Counted from the first letter of the stretch, positions 25,493 to 33,644 are shown. The stretch is 64,000 bases of DNA from Chthonomonas sp. UBA2387 (GCA_002343445.1 DDSP01000025.1:62001-126000), one strand, 5' to 3'. Notes: generated by a model from the sequence alone, not told the origin. Translations and numbers: made by a program.

Positions 25493-26820
25493 GAACCCTC
25501 CTCAAGAACGGGCGCATCCTGGACCCCAGCCAAAACATCGACATGGTCGGCGACCTGCTGATCGAAGACCACCAAATCGAAGCCTACGGCCCGAACTTGG
25601 ACGTCGCCGACGTGCAGGAGACCTACGATTGCACGGACATGTGGATCGTGCCAGGCCTCATCGACCTGCACACCCACCTGCGCCAACCCGGGTTCGACCA
25701 CCGGGAAACGATTTCGACGGGCACGCAAGCCGCGGCCGCCGGAGGCTACACCGTGGTGTGCTGCATGCCGACGACGCAGCCGACGCTGGATTCGCCCTCG
25801 TTGGTGGATTACATCCTCGATGCCGCAGCTTCGCCGAGTTCGGGCGGCGCGTTCGTCCAGCCTATCGGCGCCCTGACCGTGGGCATGAAAGGCGAACAAC
25901 TAAGCGACCTCTCGGCGCTCAGACGCGCGGGCATCGTCGCCGCCAGCGACGTCGGTGCGCCCACGCAGAACAGCCGCGTGATGAAGCGCGCGATGGAGTA
26001 CTGCACGCAGCTCGATCTGCCCATCATCGCGCACTGCGAAGACCTTGAGCTCAGCCAAGGCGGCAGCATCAACGAGGGTCCCGTAAGCGCCATGCTCGGG
26101 TTGCGCGGCATCCCCCGCAGCGCCGAGGAGATCATGGTGATGCGAAACTGCCTGCTCTCGCTGCACACAGGGTGCAGGCTGCACGTCACAGGCGTCAGCA
26201 CATGGGGCGCGGTGGAGATGGTCCGCCAAGCCAAGTACCTCGGCGCACCCGTGAGCTGCGATATCTTCCCCCACCACTTTTGCCTGACCGAAGAGGACGT
26301 GGGCGAGTTCGACACGCGGTTCAAGGTCAGCCCGCCGCTCCGAACGCAGGTGGACCTCGACATCATCGTCCAGGCGCTCAACGACGGCACGATCGACTGC
26401 ATCGCCAGCAACCACTCGCCCTACGCCAGCCACGAAGTGGACGTGCCCTTCGGCGAGGCTCCGTTCGGCATCTCTGGCCTGGAGTCCGCCTTGGGGGTCA
26501 CGCTGACCCACCTCACGCACAAGGGCATTCTCTCGCCGCTGGAGACCGTCCGCAAACTCAGCACCGCCCCTGCGATGGTGTTGCGGCTCGAAGGCGGCAC
26601 CATGCGCCACGGAGAGACGCCCGTCGCCCAGATCACCGTCGTGGACCCCAACCATCGGTGGCGGTTCGACGTGGGCCGGACGTTTACCAAGGGCAAGAAT
26701 TCGGCGTTCCACGGCATGGAGTTGCAGGGCAAAGCCGTGGTCACGTTCTGCGGCGCCGAGATCTACCGCGACGCCGCGTTCCCCGAATCGCGCGTCACCA
26801 CGTCGAGGAAGCGCTCGTGA
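25489..26820 (+). CDS. pyrC: Dihydroorotase, class I
   Basis: Third step of pyrimidine synthesis; 443 residues, class I size. Metal-binding LIDLHTHLRQPG is near residue 60, and further zinc ligands occur in VTGVSTWGAVE and around CIASNHSPYA. The GTG start overlaps the pyrB stop (GTGA), which justifies a GTG over later codons. Its stop is overlapped by the start of a lipoprotein gene. Confidence 0.97.
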   Translation: MRTLLKNGRILDPSQNIDMVGDLLIEDHQIEAYGPNLDVADVQETYDCTDMWIVPGLIDLHTHLRQPGFDHRETISTGTQAAAAGGYTVVCCMPTTQPTLDSPSLVDYILDAAASPSSGGAFVQPIGALTVGMKGEQLSDLSALRRAGIVAASDVGAPTQNSRVMKRAMEYCTQLDLPIIAHCEDLELSQGGSINEGPVSAMLGLRGIPRSAEEIMVMRNCLLSLHTGCRLHVTGVSTWGAVEMVRQAKYLGAPVSCDIFPHHFCLTEEDVGEFDTRFKVSPPLRTQVDLDIIVQALNDGTIDCIASNHSPYASHEVDVPFGEAPFGISGLESALGVTLTHLTHKGILSPLETVRKLSTAPAMVLRLEGGTMRHGETPVAQITVVDPNHRWRFDVGRTFTKGKNSAFHGMELQGKAVVTFCGAEIYRDAAFPESRVTTSRKRS

Positions 26821-27575
26821 AGCACGCATGGCTCTTGCTGGCCGCTGTTTGGCTGGTCGGCGGGTGCGCGACGAAGCCACCGCCCGACCCCAACGATCCC
26901 GAGGAAGTCGGCATGGTCCAACCCGAGGTGCTCGAAAGGAGCCTGCGCTGGGCTTGGGAGGCCGCCGAGACGCGCGTGGTGCGCGGCGAGATCACCGAAC
27001 AACAGGCTCAGGAGTTCACGCGCGCCCGCGCCGACGAACTCGTCGAACACATCGACCTCGCCAAGATTCCCGACGCGCAAGCGTTCGCCTATGGTCAGGT
27101 GTTCCGAACCGCTCAGCGCTGGGAGGATGCCAAGACCCTCTTTGAGACCGCGCTAGAGACGGCCAAGACCGAAGACATCCGCGTCAACGCCGGGCTTCGC
27201 CTCGCTCAGTCCCTGGCCAACCTCGATCAGGTTGACGAGGCCATCGCAACGGCGCGCTCCGTTTTCGATGCACCCGACCACGAAGCGGCCCCCATCCTGC
27301 CCGCCGTGCTTTACGAGATCGTGCCCGCAGGCCGTCGCAAGGGCAAGGACGCCGAACTGGCCAAGCTGCTCGAAGATGCCGTGGCGCAACACCAGCGCAC
27401 CCGTGTGGACGTCAAGTCCGAAGCCGGTCAGTCGTTCCTCATGGCCATGGGTGTTCATATCCAGAAGGCCTGGGAACTGGCTGCACGGCTGTACCGATCG
27501 GCGGGCGAGCAAGAGAAGGCCACGCAGGCGATCGCCAAGGCCCTCGAATCGAGGGCTTCCGAAGTGCGGATCTAG
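26817..27575 (+). CDS. Lipoprotein with TPR-like helical repeats
   Basis: A 252-residue lipoprotein of unknown role. The lipobox LVGGC is near residue 20, giving a mature Cys21. The remainder is helical and repetitive, with TPR-like elements (AFAYGQVFRTAQRWEDAKTL, LRLAQSLANLDQVDEAIATA, then a third near LARLYRSAGEQEKA). The GTG start overlaps the pyrC stop, so it travels with the pyrimidine operon. It converges on another lipoprotein gene: the stop codons share the CTAG at 27572-27575. Confidence 0.75.
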   Translation: MKHAWLLLAAVWLVGGCATKPPPDPNDPEEVGMVQPEVLERSLRWAWEAAETRVVRGEITEQQAQEFTRARADELVEHIDLAKIPDAQAFAYGQVFRTAQRWEDAKTLFETALETAKTEDIRVNAGLRLAQSLANLDQVDEAIATARSVFDAPDHEAAPILPAVLYEIVPAGRRKGKDAELAKLLEDAVAQHQRTRVDVKSEAGQSFLMAMGVHIQKAWELAARLYRSAGEQEKATQAIAKALESRASEVRI

Positions 27576-28006
27576 TCGCCGATGCGCTTCCAAACCGAGC
27601 CGTCGCCTTGCTTCAGGCTGTCGTAGGGGGAGACGGCATCGAACAGCAACGTCTCGCGCTCGGGCCCCACGGCCGGGTGTCCGTCTACCCGGGTGATGGA
27701 TACCGTGATGCGTGCCCCCAGCACCGTGTAGGCGCCCGAGGCCACCTCGTCGGGCACACCCATCCGCTGGGAGCGGAGTTCGAACGTTCCGTCCGGCTTC
27801 AGATCAAGGCGGAAATCGGGAGGCGTCGCGCCTTCGGGCACGGCGTTTGCGACCTCCTCGGGAAGGACCAACCGGTAGGAGCCTGCCACTTTCGATCGGA
27901 CCTCGGCCTGATCGGTACGGGCGCAACCCAGCATCAATGACGCCAACCCGACCAGGACCAGCAACCGCCCGAGGGATCGGCTAGAATCGCTTACCGTGGA
28001 ACCCAT
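27572..28006 (-). CDS. Small lipoprotein of unknown function
   Basis: A 144-residue protein with a signal sequence and lipobox LMLGC near residue 28. The rest is a compact beta-like domain (GSYRLVLPEEVANA, LDLKPDGTFELRSQ, GSVWKRIGD), similar in style to lipocalin-like 'copper resistance NlpE-like' or META-type domains, but no family is certain. The ATG at 28006 lies inside the divergent sulfurtransferase gene, with a possible -10 TATCCT nine bases upstream. Confidence 0.7.
   Translation of the reverse strand: MGSTVSDSSRSLGRLLVLVGLASLMLGCARTDQAEVRSKVAGSYRLVLPEEVANAVPEGATPPDFRLDLKPDGTFELRSQRMGVPDEVASGAYTVLGARITVSITRVDGHPAVGPERETLLFDAVSPYDSLKQGDGSVWKRIGD
27982..27987 (+). promoter_or_regulatory. 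-10 box of the sulfurtransferase operon, inside the divergent lipoprotein gene
   Basis: TAGAAT is followed after eight bases by the GTG start at 27996. It sits within codons of the minus-strand lipoprotein gene. Confidence 0.55.
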
Positions 28007-28859
28007 CGAACAGAGAGGATACGCCAATCCTGACCGGCTCGTCTCCACCCAATGGGTCGCCGACCACAAAGGCGACCCCGACGTGCTCCTGGTCGAAAGC
28101 AACGAAGACCCGCTGCTGTATTCGACCGGACACATCGACGTCGCGATGGAAATCGACTGGACAAGGGACCTAAACAACCCGCTGACGCGCGACTACCTCG
28201 ACGAAGCCGGGTTCGAGGCCCTGATGAGCCGCATCGGCGCGACCCGCGAGACGAACGTGGTGTTCTATGGCGACCGCAACAACTGGTGGGCCACCTATGC
28301 CTTGTGGGTGTTCTCGCTGTTCGGCCACGAGCGCACCAAGATCATGGACGGCGGACGACAGAAGTGGGTGAACGAGGGCAGACCTCTTTACCAGTCCGTC
28401 CCGAACCGCCCCACGACCACCTACCGCTGTCCGCCCCGAGACGACCAGACCAACCGCGCGTTTCGCGACGGCGTGCTCAGGCACATGCAGGAAGGCAAGG
28501 CGTTGGTGGACGTGAGGTCTCCCGAAGAGTTCACCGGCGAGCGGCTGCACATGCCCGCCTACCCCAACGAAGGCGCCCTGCGGGGCGGCCACATCCCCGG
28601 CGCCAAGAACGTTCCGTGGGCCAAAGCCGTCGATCCGGCCACGGGCGAGTTCCTCTCGGCGACCCGCCTGCGAGAACTCTACGAGGGGGGCGCGAGACTG
28701 AAGCCGGGCGAGGAGGTGGTGACCTACTGCCGCATCGGCGAACGCAGCAGCCACACGTGGTTCGTGCTCAAGTATCTGCTCGGCTACCCCAACGTCCGAA
28801 ACTACGACGGCAGTTGGACGGAGTGGGGCAACCTGGTCGGCGCCCCCATCGAGCGTTGA
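27996..28859 (+). CDS. Sulfurtransferase (thiosulfate sulfurtransferase-like, two rhodanese domains)
   Basis: A 287-residue tandem rhodanese. The N-terminal domain is inactive-looking (NVVFYGDRNNWWATYALWVF), and the C-terminal one holds the active cysteine in VTYCRIGERSSHTW, the CRIGERS loop of actinobacterial-type CysA/SseA thiosulfate sulfurtransferases. It transfers sulfur from thiosulfate to an acceptor. The stop overlaps sufE (TGATG), linking it to cysteine-desulfurase sulfur transfer. Start GTG 27996 with a leaderless promoter. Confidence 0.88.
   Translation: MEPIEQRGYANPDRLVSTQWVADHKGDPDVLLVESNEDPLLYSTGHIDVAMEIDWTRDLNNPLTRDYLDEAGFEALMSRIGATRETNVVFYGDRNNWWATYALWVFSLFGHERTKIMDGGRQKWVNEGRPLYQSVPNRPTTTYRCPPRDDQTNRAFRDGVLRHMQEGKALVDVRSPEEFTGERLHMPAYPNEGALRGGHIPGAKNVPWAKAVDPATGEFLSATRLRELYEGGARLKPGEEVVTYCRIGERSSHTWFVLKYLLGYPNVRNYDGSWTEWGNLVGAPIER
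28016..28021 (-). promoter_or_regulatory. Putative -10 box of the lipoprotein gene, inside the sulfurtransferase gene
   Basis: TATCCT on the minus strand ends nine bases before the ATG at 28006. Together with 27982-27987 it makes two interlocked divergent promoters. Confidence 0.4.
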
Positions 28860-29275
28860 TGGAAGGGCTGCAAGGTCTGCTCGAGTTGGCCGAGTCGCTT
28901 GAATCGCTCGATCGTGCCGAACGGATCGAGACGCTCACCGACTACGCCCGTCGCTACCAGCCCGTCCCCGAATCGGTGGCCGGCAAGCCGTATCCGGAGC
29001 GCAACAAAGTGCCGGGTTGCGAGTCCGAGGTTTACGCCTTCTTGGTTCCCGACAGCGGGGTGCGCTTCGCCGTCGAGAACCGTCAAGGCGTCTCGGCGAT
29101 GGCGCTCGCGGCGATCCTCCAGGAGTTCTTTGGCGGAGCCTGGGCAAACGAGATCGAGCAGGTGCCCGACGAAATCGTCTACCGGCTGTTTGGGCGCGAG
29201 CTTTCGATGGGCAAGAGCATGGGCCTGATGAACATGGTCGCCACGGCCAAAGCGCTGGCGGGTGCCGCTAAGTGA
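28859..29275 (+). CDS. sufE: SufE-family sulfur acceptor
   Basis: A 138-residue SufE. The acceptor cysteine is in KVPGCESEVYAF near residue 54, and the C-terminal LSMGKSMGLMNMVATAK matches the family. SufE takes persulfide sulfur from the SufS desulfurase for Fe-S cluster assembly. No sufS, sufB, sufC or sufD genes are nearby. It starts inside the sulfurtransferase stop and its stop overlaps the pdxT GTG. Confidence 0.92.
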   Translation: MEGLQGLLELAESLESLDRAERIETLTDYARRYQPVPESVAGKPYPERNKVPGCESEVYAFLVPDSGVRFAVENRQGVSAMALAAILQEFFGGAWANEIEQVPDEIVYRLFGRELSMGKSMGLMNMVATAKALAGAAK

Positions 29276-29844
29276 CCGGACCCGTCGTCGGCGTTTCGGC
29301 GGTTCAGGGCGACTTCGAGAAGCACATCCACGCCGTGCGGAACGCTGCCCCTTCGGCGCGCGTCGTGGAGGTGCGAACGCCGGAAGACCTGGCGGGCGTC
29401 GAGCGTTGCATCATCCCAGGCGGCGAGAGCACGACCGTCGGCTTGCTCATGCAGCGCTTCGGGTTGGCCGAGGCGTTGCGGCGGCGCGTCGCCGAGGGTA
29501 TGCCGCTCTGGGGCACGTGCATGGGCATGATCCTGATGGCGCGCGAAGTGGAGGGGCGCGACCAGTTCACATTGGGCGTGCTGGACGTGTCGGTTCAGCG
29601 CAACGCGTTCGGCGCACAAGTGCACAGCTTTGAGGCGCCCATCCCCATGCTCGGGCTCGACGAGCCGGTGACTGGGGTGTTCATCCGCGCCCCGGTGGTC
29701 ACTCGCGTGGGACCCAACGTCGAGGTGCTGGCCGAGTACGAAGGTCGCATCGTGGCGGTTCGCCAGGGCAGGATGCTTGGAACGTCGTTCCACCCCGAAC
29801 TCACGGGCGACGACCGGGTGCACCGGCTCTTTCTGGAGATGTGA
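29272..29844 (+). CDS. pdxT: Pyridoxal 5'-phosphate synthase glutaminase subunit
   Basis: Class I glutamine amidotransferase of 190 residues that supplies ammonia to PdxS. IPGGESTTVGLLM near residue 45 and the nucleophile cysteine in LWGTCMGMILM near residue 80 are typical, as is the final GTSFHPELTGDDRVH holding the His and Glu of the triad. The GTG at 29272 overlaps the sufE stop. The usual partner pdxS is not in the window. Confidence 0.94.
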   Translation: MTGPVVGVSAVQGDFEKHIHAVRNAAPSARVVEVRTPEDLAGVERCIIPGGESTTVGLLMQRFGLAEALRRRVAEGMPLWGTCMGMILMAREVEGRDQFTLGVLDVSVQRNAFGAQVHSFEAPIPMLGLDEPVTGVFIRAPVVTRVGPNVEVLAEYEGRIVAVRQGRMLGTSFHPELTGDDRVHRLFLEM

Positions 29845-29850
29845 TCGCCC

Positions 29851-30435
29851 TTAGTCTGCCGCAGTCCAACGCGGGGATTGCGCGCCGACGTTCAGGCGCT
29901 TGCCCTTCAGCACGCGTTCGAGTGTGATGTTCAGGCTGCGCGTGATGTTGGGTTTGTCCCAAATCTTGAAGTAGCCCAACCCGCCTCGGGCGAGCGAACT
30001 CGGCATGGCGATGGTGTAGTTCTGCGTATCGGCGACTTTGCCGAAATCGGAGGACACATCCACGATGCGCCGGTTTGCCGGGGCGGACTTGGAGAAGGTC
30101 GCCGAGAAGCCGGAGATTTGCAGGAAGGCGCTGTTCGACTGCGGGAAGAGCGACACGCTGCGCTCGAACGCTTGTTTGATCTGAGCGCCGGTCAGGGTTA
30201 CGACCACGATTTCGTCGCCTGGATACTGGAACAGGGTCGAGGCGTCCGAGGCATCCGATTTGTCCTTGAGAAGCCCGGCCGCGAGAAACGCGCCATCGGT
30301 TCCGGCGGTTTCGCGGACAAGATCGGCAGCGGCTTGGGCGGCCAGGTTTGCGCCCAGGCCGGGGTCGTCGGTGCTTTGAGCCGACGCGACGATCCAAGTC
30401 GAAATCAATCCAACAACGAGCAGCAGTCGTTTCAT
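29851..30435 (-). CDS. Stand-alone 5'-nucleotidase C-terminal domain protein, exported
   Basis: A 194-residue protein with a signal peptide (residues 1-20, ending ASAQ). The middle and C-terminal parts match the substrate-specificity domain of periplasmic 5'-nucleotidases: FQYPGDEIVVVTLTGAQIKQ near residue 70, AFLQISGFSATF, and a final helix. The N-terminal metallophosphatase domain is absent and no partner is adjacent. It might bind a nucleotide or sugar without hydrolysing it. It converges on pdxT with six bases between the stops. Confidence 0.7.
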   Translation of the reverse strand: MKRLLLVVGLISTWIVASAQSTDDPGLGANLAAQAAADLVRETAGTDGAFLAAGLLKDKSDASDASTLFQYPGDEIVVVTLTGAQIKQAFERSVSLFPQSNSAFLQISGFSATFSKSAPANRRIVDVSSDFGKVADTQNYTIAMPSSLARGGLGYFKIWDKPNITRSLNITLERVLKGKRLNVGAQSPRWTAAD

Positions 30436-30575
30436 CTTCAGGTCCGTTGAACCCAATGGTTTAGACTCGCGGGCGCGCGGAGCGTTTCCATGATCCTCTA
30501 GCGACCGAACTCCGCACGACGAAAGTCCCATCCCAATTGTGGCTCAAATCCGCGTCTGGGTCAGGCCCGAGAGGT

Positions 30576-30581
30576 TATGAT
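30576..30581 (+). promoter_or_regulatory. -10 box of the small conserved gene at 30588 (leaderless type)
   Basis: TATGAT is followed after six bases by ATG 30588, with no ribosome-binding site. Confidence 0.5.
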
Positions 30582-30587
30582 TCTGTG

Positions 30588-30923
30588 ATGGACTGTTACG
30601 AGATCATGGCCGACCTCAAGCCCGGCGTGTCCGACCTGGAGTTCTGCGACGCCGTCAACGCCTATCTGGGGCACCTTCAGGCGGCGGGCAAGTTGCGAAG
30701 TTTCCGCGTCAAGCGGCGCAAGTTCGGGTTCAGCCCGCCCGGATTCTGCGAATTCTGGATCAGCGCCGAGTTCGACAGTCTGAGCCAGTTGGACGAGGCG
30801 TTCCAGCGCGTGGCCGTCCGCGACCCCGAAATCGAGGCGCTCCACGCAGAGGTGTATTCGCGGGTGTCCAGGATCGAGACAGCTCTATACCGGGACTTTC
30901 CGGACCCCGTCCGCCAGCGCTGA
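30588..30923 (+). CDS. Small conserved protein (DUF6614-like)
   Basis: A 111-residue soluble protein with a ferredoxin-like alternation of strands and helices: YEIMADLKPGVSDLEFCDAV at the start, FRVKRRKFGFSPPGFCEFWI near residue 45, and DEAFQRVAVRDPEIEALHA near 70. It resembles the DUF6614 family, whose role is unknown; I am unsure of the exact family. The start at 30588 is supported by a -10 box six bases upstream; the frame opens earlier at 30537. Confidence 0.75.
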   Translation: MDCYEIMADLKPGVSDLEFCDAVNAYLGHLQAAGKLRSFRVKRRKFGFSPPGFCEFWISAEFDSLSQLDEAFQRVAVRDPEIEALHAEVYSRVSRIETALYRDFPDPVRQR

Positions 30924-31031
30924 TCCGCTTCCGCCGCCACCGTAAGATATGGGCGCGTGATTCGTCGGGTCTGGCCCGCCTATGGTGAGGCTCCGCAAGC
31001 GTCTCGCTCGGGTTCGCGAACGGTGGATAAG

Positions 31032-31069
31032 GAGTTCGCGGCGAACTCGGGAACGCTTCGGGGCGTTCG
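31032..31069. repeat. Two adjacent hairpins upstream of the M28 peptidase gene
   Basis: GAGTTCG/CGAACTC with a 3-base loop (31032-31048), then GAACGC/GCGTTC with a 6-base loop (around 31051-31068). They lie just before TAAAGT (31077-31082), the likely -10 box of the M28 gene. They may end transcription of the preceding gene, or regulate. Confidence 0.5.
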
Positions 31070-31111
31070 GAGCGTGTAAAGTAGGCGAATCCACCTCCTT
31101 GCGAGCCGGCC

Positions 31112-32599
31112 ATGTCAATCTTCCGAACCCGTCTGATCGCTTTGTCCTTGGCGCTTGTCGCGGCTTTGCCCGCTATTGCGCAGTTCCCTGGCTCCAAACC
31201 AGTTCCAGCGTCCCTTGAAACCGGCTTCAACTCGGTTTCGCTCTCCGATGTTCGGGGCTGGCTGGAGAAGCTCGCCGGTCCCGAGTTTGCAGGACGCGGC
31301 ACGGGCCAGAAGGGCTTTGATCTCGCGGCCCAGTGGGTCGCCGACAGGTTCAAGGAAGCTGGACTCAAGCCGATCGGCCCAAACGCCGACTTCTTCCAGC
31401 CCGTGCCCCACGAGCGGACGAGCGTCGTCTCGCTTTCGACCACGATCGCGCTCGGCGAGACGAAGCTCCACTACGGCGGCGACTTCATGGTCACGAGTGG
31501 CGGCGATGCCGAGATCAGCGCCCCGATCGTGGTGATCACCCCGGCGGCAGAAGCGGCCCTGACGCCCGAGCAACGCGCCGAACTCGAAGGCAAGATCGTC
31601 ATCGTGGACTCCCGCGGCGCGACGACGGCGGCCCGCGTCGGCCGAGGCCCTGGAGGCCCTCGGCCCGCCATCCGCATGACGGTGGTCAAGGCCCTCGCCG
31701 CCGCCGAGCCCTCGGTTCGATTCACTCCCGGAGGCACGGGCCCGGCAGGGGGTCCGCGAGCAGGCGGTTTCTTGAGCGGCTCGATCACTGAGACGGCGCT
31801 GGCCACGCTGATGGCCGACGAGAAGGCGTGGTCGAACGGCGAGAAGCCTTACAAGGAGTCGGCTGCCAAGGCCACGCTCACCGTGAAGGTTCAAACCGAA
31901 AGCGTCGGCATCCCGAACGTGGTCGGCCTGTTCGAAGGCTCCGACCCCGAGCTCAAGCACGAGGTCGTCGCGATCGGTTGCCACCTCGACCACCTCGGCA
32001 CGCGCAACGGCGTGATGTATCCCGGAGCAGACGACGACGCTTCGGGCACCACGGCCCTGATCGCTGTGGCCAAGATGCTTCAAGCCAATCCCATCAAGCC
32101 CAAGCGCAGCATCCTGTTCATCGCTTTTACGGGCGAAGAGATGGGCCTGAACGGCTCCCGCTGGTATAGCGACAACCCCTTGATTCCGATGGAGAAGACG
32201 CTGGCGCTGTTCCAGATGGACATGGTGGGCCGCAACGAAGAGAAGCCCAACGAGAAGGCCGAGGACAACGTGGACACGATCCACCTGGTGGGCAGCAAGC
32301 GCATCTCGACCGGTCTTCACGAGCACGTGCTCAAGATCAACGAGCATGTCAACTTCAAGTTCGAGTACGACGAGGAGGGTGTGTACACGCGTTCCGACCA
32401 CTACAACTTCGCGCGCAAGGGCGTGCCGATCGCGTTCTTCTTCAGCGGATTCCACCCGGACTACCATCAGCCCACGGACACGCCGGACAAGATCAACTAC
32501 GAGAAGGTGCTCAACGCGTCGAAGCTGGCCTACCTGCTCGTGGCGACGACGGCTGACCGCGAGAAGATGTTCGACAAGGACGTCTCGGGCGGCGGGTAG
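31112..32599 (+). CDS. M28-family aminopeptidase, exported
   Basis: A 495-residue zinc peptidase. Signal peptide 1-23 (ending AIAQ), an insert with a PA-like domain (ISAPIVVITPAAEAAL), then the catalytic domain. The zinc ligands are visible: H in GCHLDHLG, D in PGADDDASGT, catalytic EE in FTGEEMGL, D in FQMDMVGR, and H in GFHPDYHQPTDT. It removes N-terminal residues from peptides outside the cytoplasm. A possible -10 box TAAAGT is 29 bases before the ATG. Confidence 0.92.
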   Translation: MSIFRTRLIALSLALVAALPAIAQFPGSKPVPASLETGFNSVSLSDVRGWLEKLAGPEFAGRGTGQKGFDLAAQWVADRFKEAGLKPIGPNADFFQPVPHERTSVVSLSTTIALGETKLHYGGDFMVTSGGDAEISAPIVVITPAAEAALTPEQRAELEGKIVIVDSRGATTAARVGRGPGGPRPAIRMTVVKALAAAEPSVRFTPGGTGPAGGPRAGGFLSGSITETALATLMADEKAWSNGEKPYKESAAKATLTVKVQTESVGIPNVVGLFEGSDPELKHEVVAIGCHLDHLGTRNGVMYPGADDDASGTTALIAVAKMLQANPIKPKRSILFIAFTGEEMGLNGSRWYSDNPLIPMEKTLALFQMDMVGRNEEKPNEKAEDNVDTIHLVGSKRISTGLHEHVLKINEHVNFKFEYDEEGVYTRSDHYNFARKGVPIAFFFSGFHPDYHQPTDTPDKINYEKVLNASKLAYLLVATTADREKMFDKDVSGGG

Positions 32600-32625
32600 C
32601 GAGGCGGGTACCGTGCCGGTTGGAG

Positions 32626-32695
32626 GGCTAGGCTTGCCGAGCCTCATGCGGACGTGAGCGAATGTGCGCTCAACCTCGGCTCGGCAACCCTAGCC
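32626..32695. repeat. 18-bp inverted repeat with a nested hairpin between convergent genes
   Basis: GGCTAGGCTTGCCGAGCC at 32626-32643 is matched on the other strand by 32678-32695 with one mismatch in 18. The 34-base spacer holds a second stem, TGAGCG/CGCTCA. It lies between the M28 stop and the end of the ADP-ribosylglycohydrolase gene, and the intact form of that gene would end inside the right arm. Confidence 0.75.
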
Positions 32696-33602
32696 GGGTT
32701 GCATTTCCCCCAAGACATCGGCGAGGGCAACGATCTCGTCTCGCATTGGCCAACTTCTCGAGCCAAGGTTCAGGAATTCCACTCGCCCCATAGAACGCGC
32801 CAGCCACCTGCCCGCACACCGCCGCGGTCGTGTCGGCGTCGTCACCAAGGTTCGTCGCAGAAAGAACGGCATCTCGGAACGAACTGGTCTGGTCAAAGCA
32901 CCAAAGGGCGGCTTCCAACGATGCGACGACGTATCCTGTCCCCGATATCTCGTCTTGGGCCTTGCGACGGTAAGTACGCATGGCGATCTGCCTTACCCCT
33001 TCGCTTTCGAGCTCAAGGTCTGTGGCTGCACCGAGTACTGCTTCCTTCGAATGCCCGGACAGGGCACTCCAGAGGACCGCGCTAAGCACTCGGCACGCAT
33101 CCAAGCACTCCGGTGTCCCGTGCGTCGTTCTGGAACTCTCTGCTGCTAGTTCGAGAGCGGCTGTTCTGTCCGGATGGCAGTACATGGGAACCGGGGCCAA
33201 TCGCATGATCGAGCCATTTCCAGCGCTGTTTGGCTCTCTCGGTCCACTGAACGGATCGCCGGTCCTCTTGAAGGACTCCAGGGCTCGTCTAGTGGTATTG
33301 CCAATGTCAAAGCACGACCCAGTGCTGCTCATGTAGCCCCTATCCATCCAACGCAAGTAACGGCCCATTTGGTCGAGCGGATCGAACCGACCACACTCGA
33401 CGAGGCTCGCTGCCAGACAAAGGGCCATGCTTGTATCGTCTGTCCACTGACCTGGGCACAACCGGAAGGGGCCGCCGCCCACCATATCGGTGATCGGTTC
33501 GAAGGTTCCACGCGGCTGGAACTCCACGACAGTGCCCACGGCGTCGCCTACTGCCAGCCCGAGAATGCACCCACGGTACCTGTCTTGTTCGCCAAAACCC
33601 AT
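32670..33602 (-). CDS. ADP-ribosylglycohydrolase-family protein, probably frameshifted near the C-terminus
   Basis: A 310-residue DraG/MacroD-like ADP-ribosylglycohydrolase. GLAVGDAVGTVVEF near residue 14, GQWTDDTSMALCLA near 50 (metal ligands T-D-D), GNGSIMRLAPVP near 130 and LGDDADTTAAVCGQVAGAFY near 250 are the family's metal-binding motifs. It removes ADP-ribose from proteins or small molecules. The frame runs into LEKLANARRDRCPRR, but one base shift at about 32747 gives LEKLAMRDEIVALADVLGEM, the standard family ending, with a stop at 32690. A single-base indel is the simplest explanation. Most catalytic residues precede it. Confidence 0.82.
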   Translation of the reverse strand: MGFGEQDRYRGCILGLAVGDAVGTVVEFQPRGTFEPITDMVGGGPFRLCPGQWTDDTSMALCLAASLVECGRFDPLDQMGRYLRWMDRGYMSSTGSCFDIGNTTRRALESFKRTGDPFSGPREPNSAGNGSIMRLAPVPMYCHPDRTAALELAAESSRTTHGTPECLDACRVLSAVLWSALSGHSKEAVLGAATDLELESEGVRQIAMRTYRRKAQDEISGTGYVVASLEAALWCFDQTSSFRDAVLSATNLGDDADTTAAVCGQVAGAFYGASGIPEPWLEKLANARRDRCPRRCLGGNATRLGLPSRG

Positions 33603-33644
33603 GATGTCGACCCGATCAGGCGAGTGCCTGGAGGTTACCGCAGG

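Noticed and set aside
32600..32700. Integron attC-like fold at the inverted repeat
   Set aside because: No paired RYYYAAC and GTTRRRY core sites could be found.
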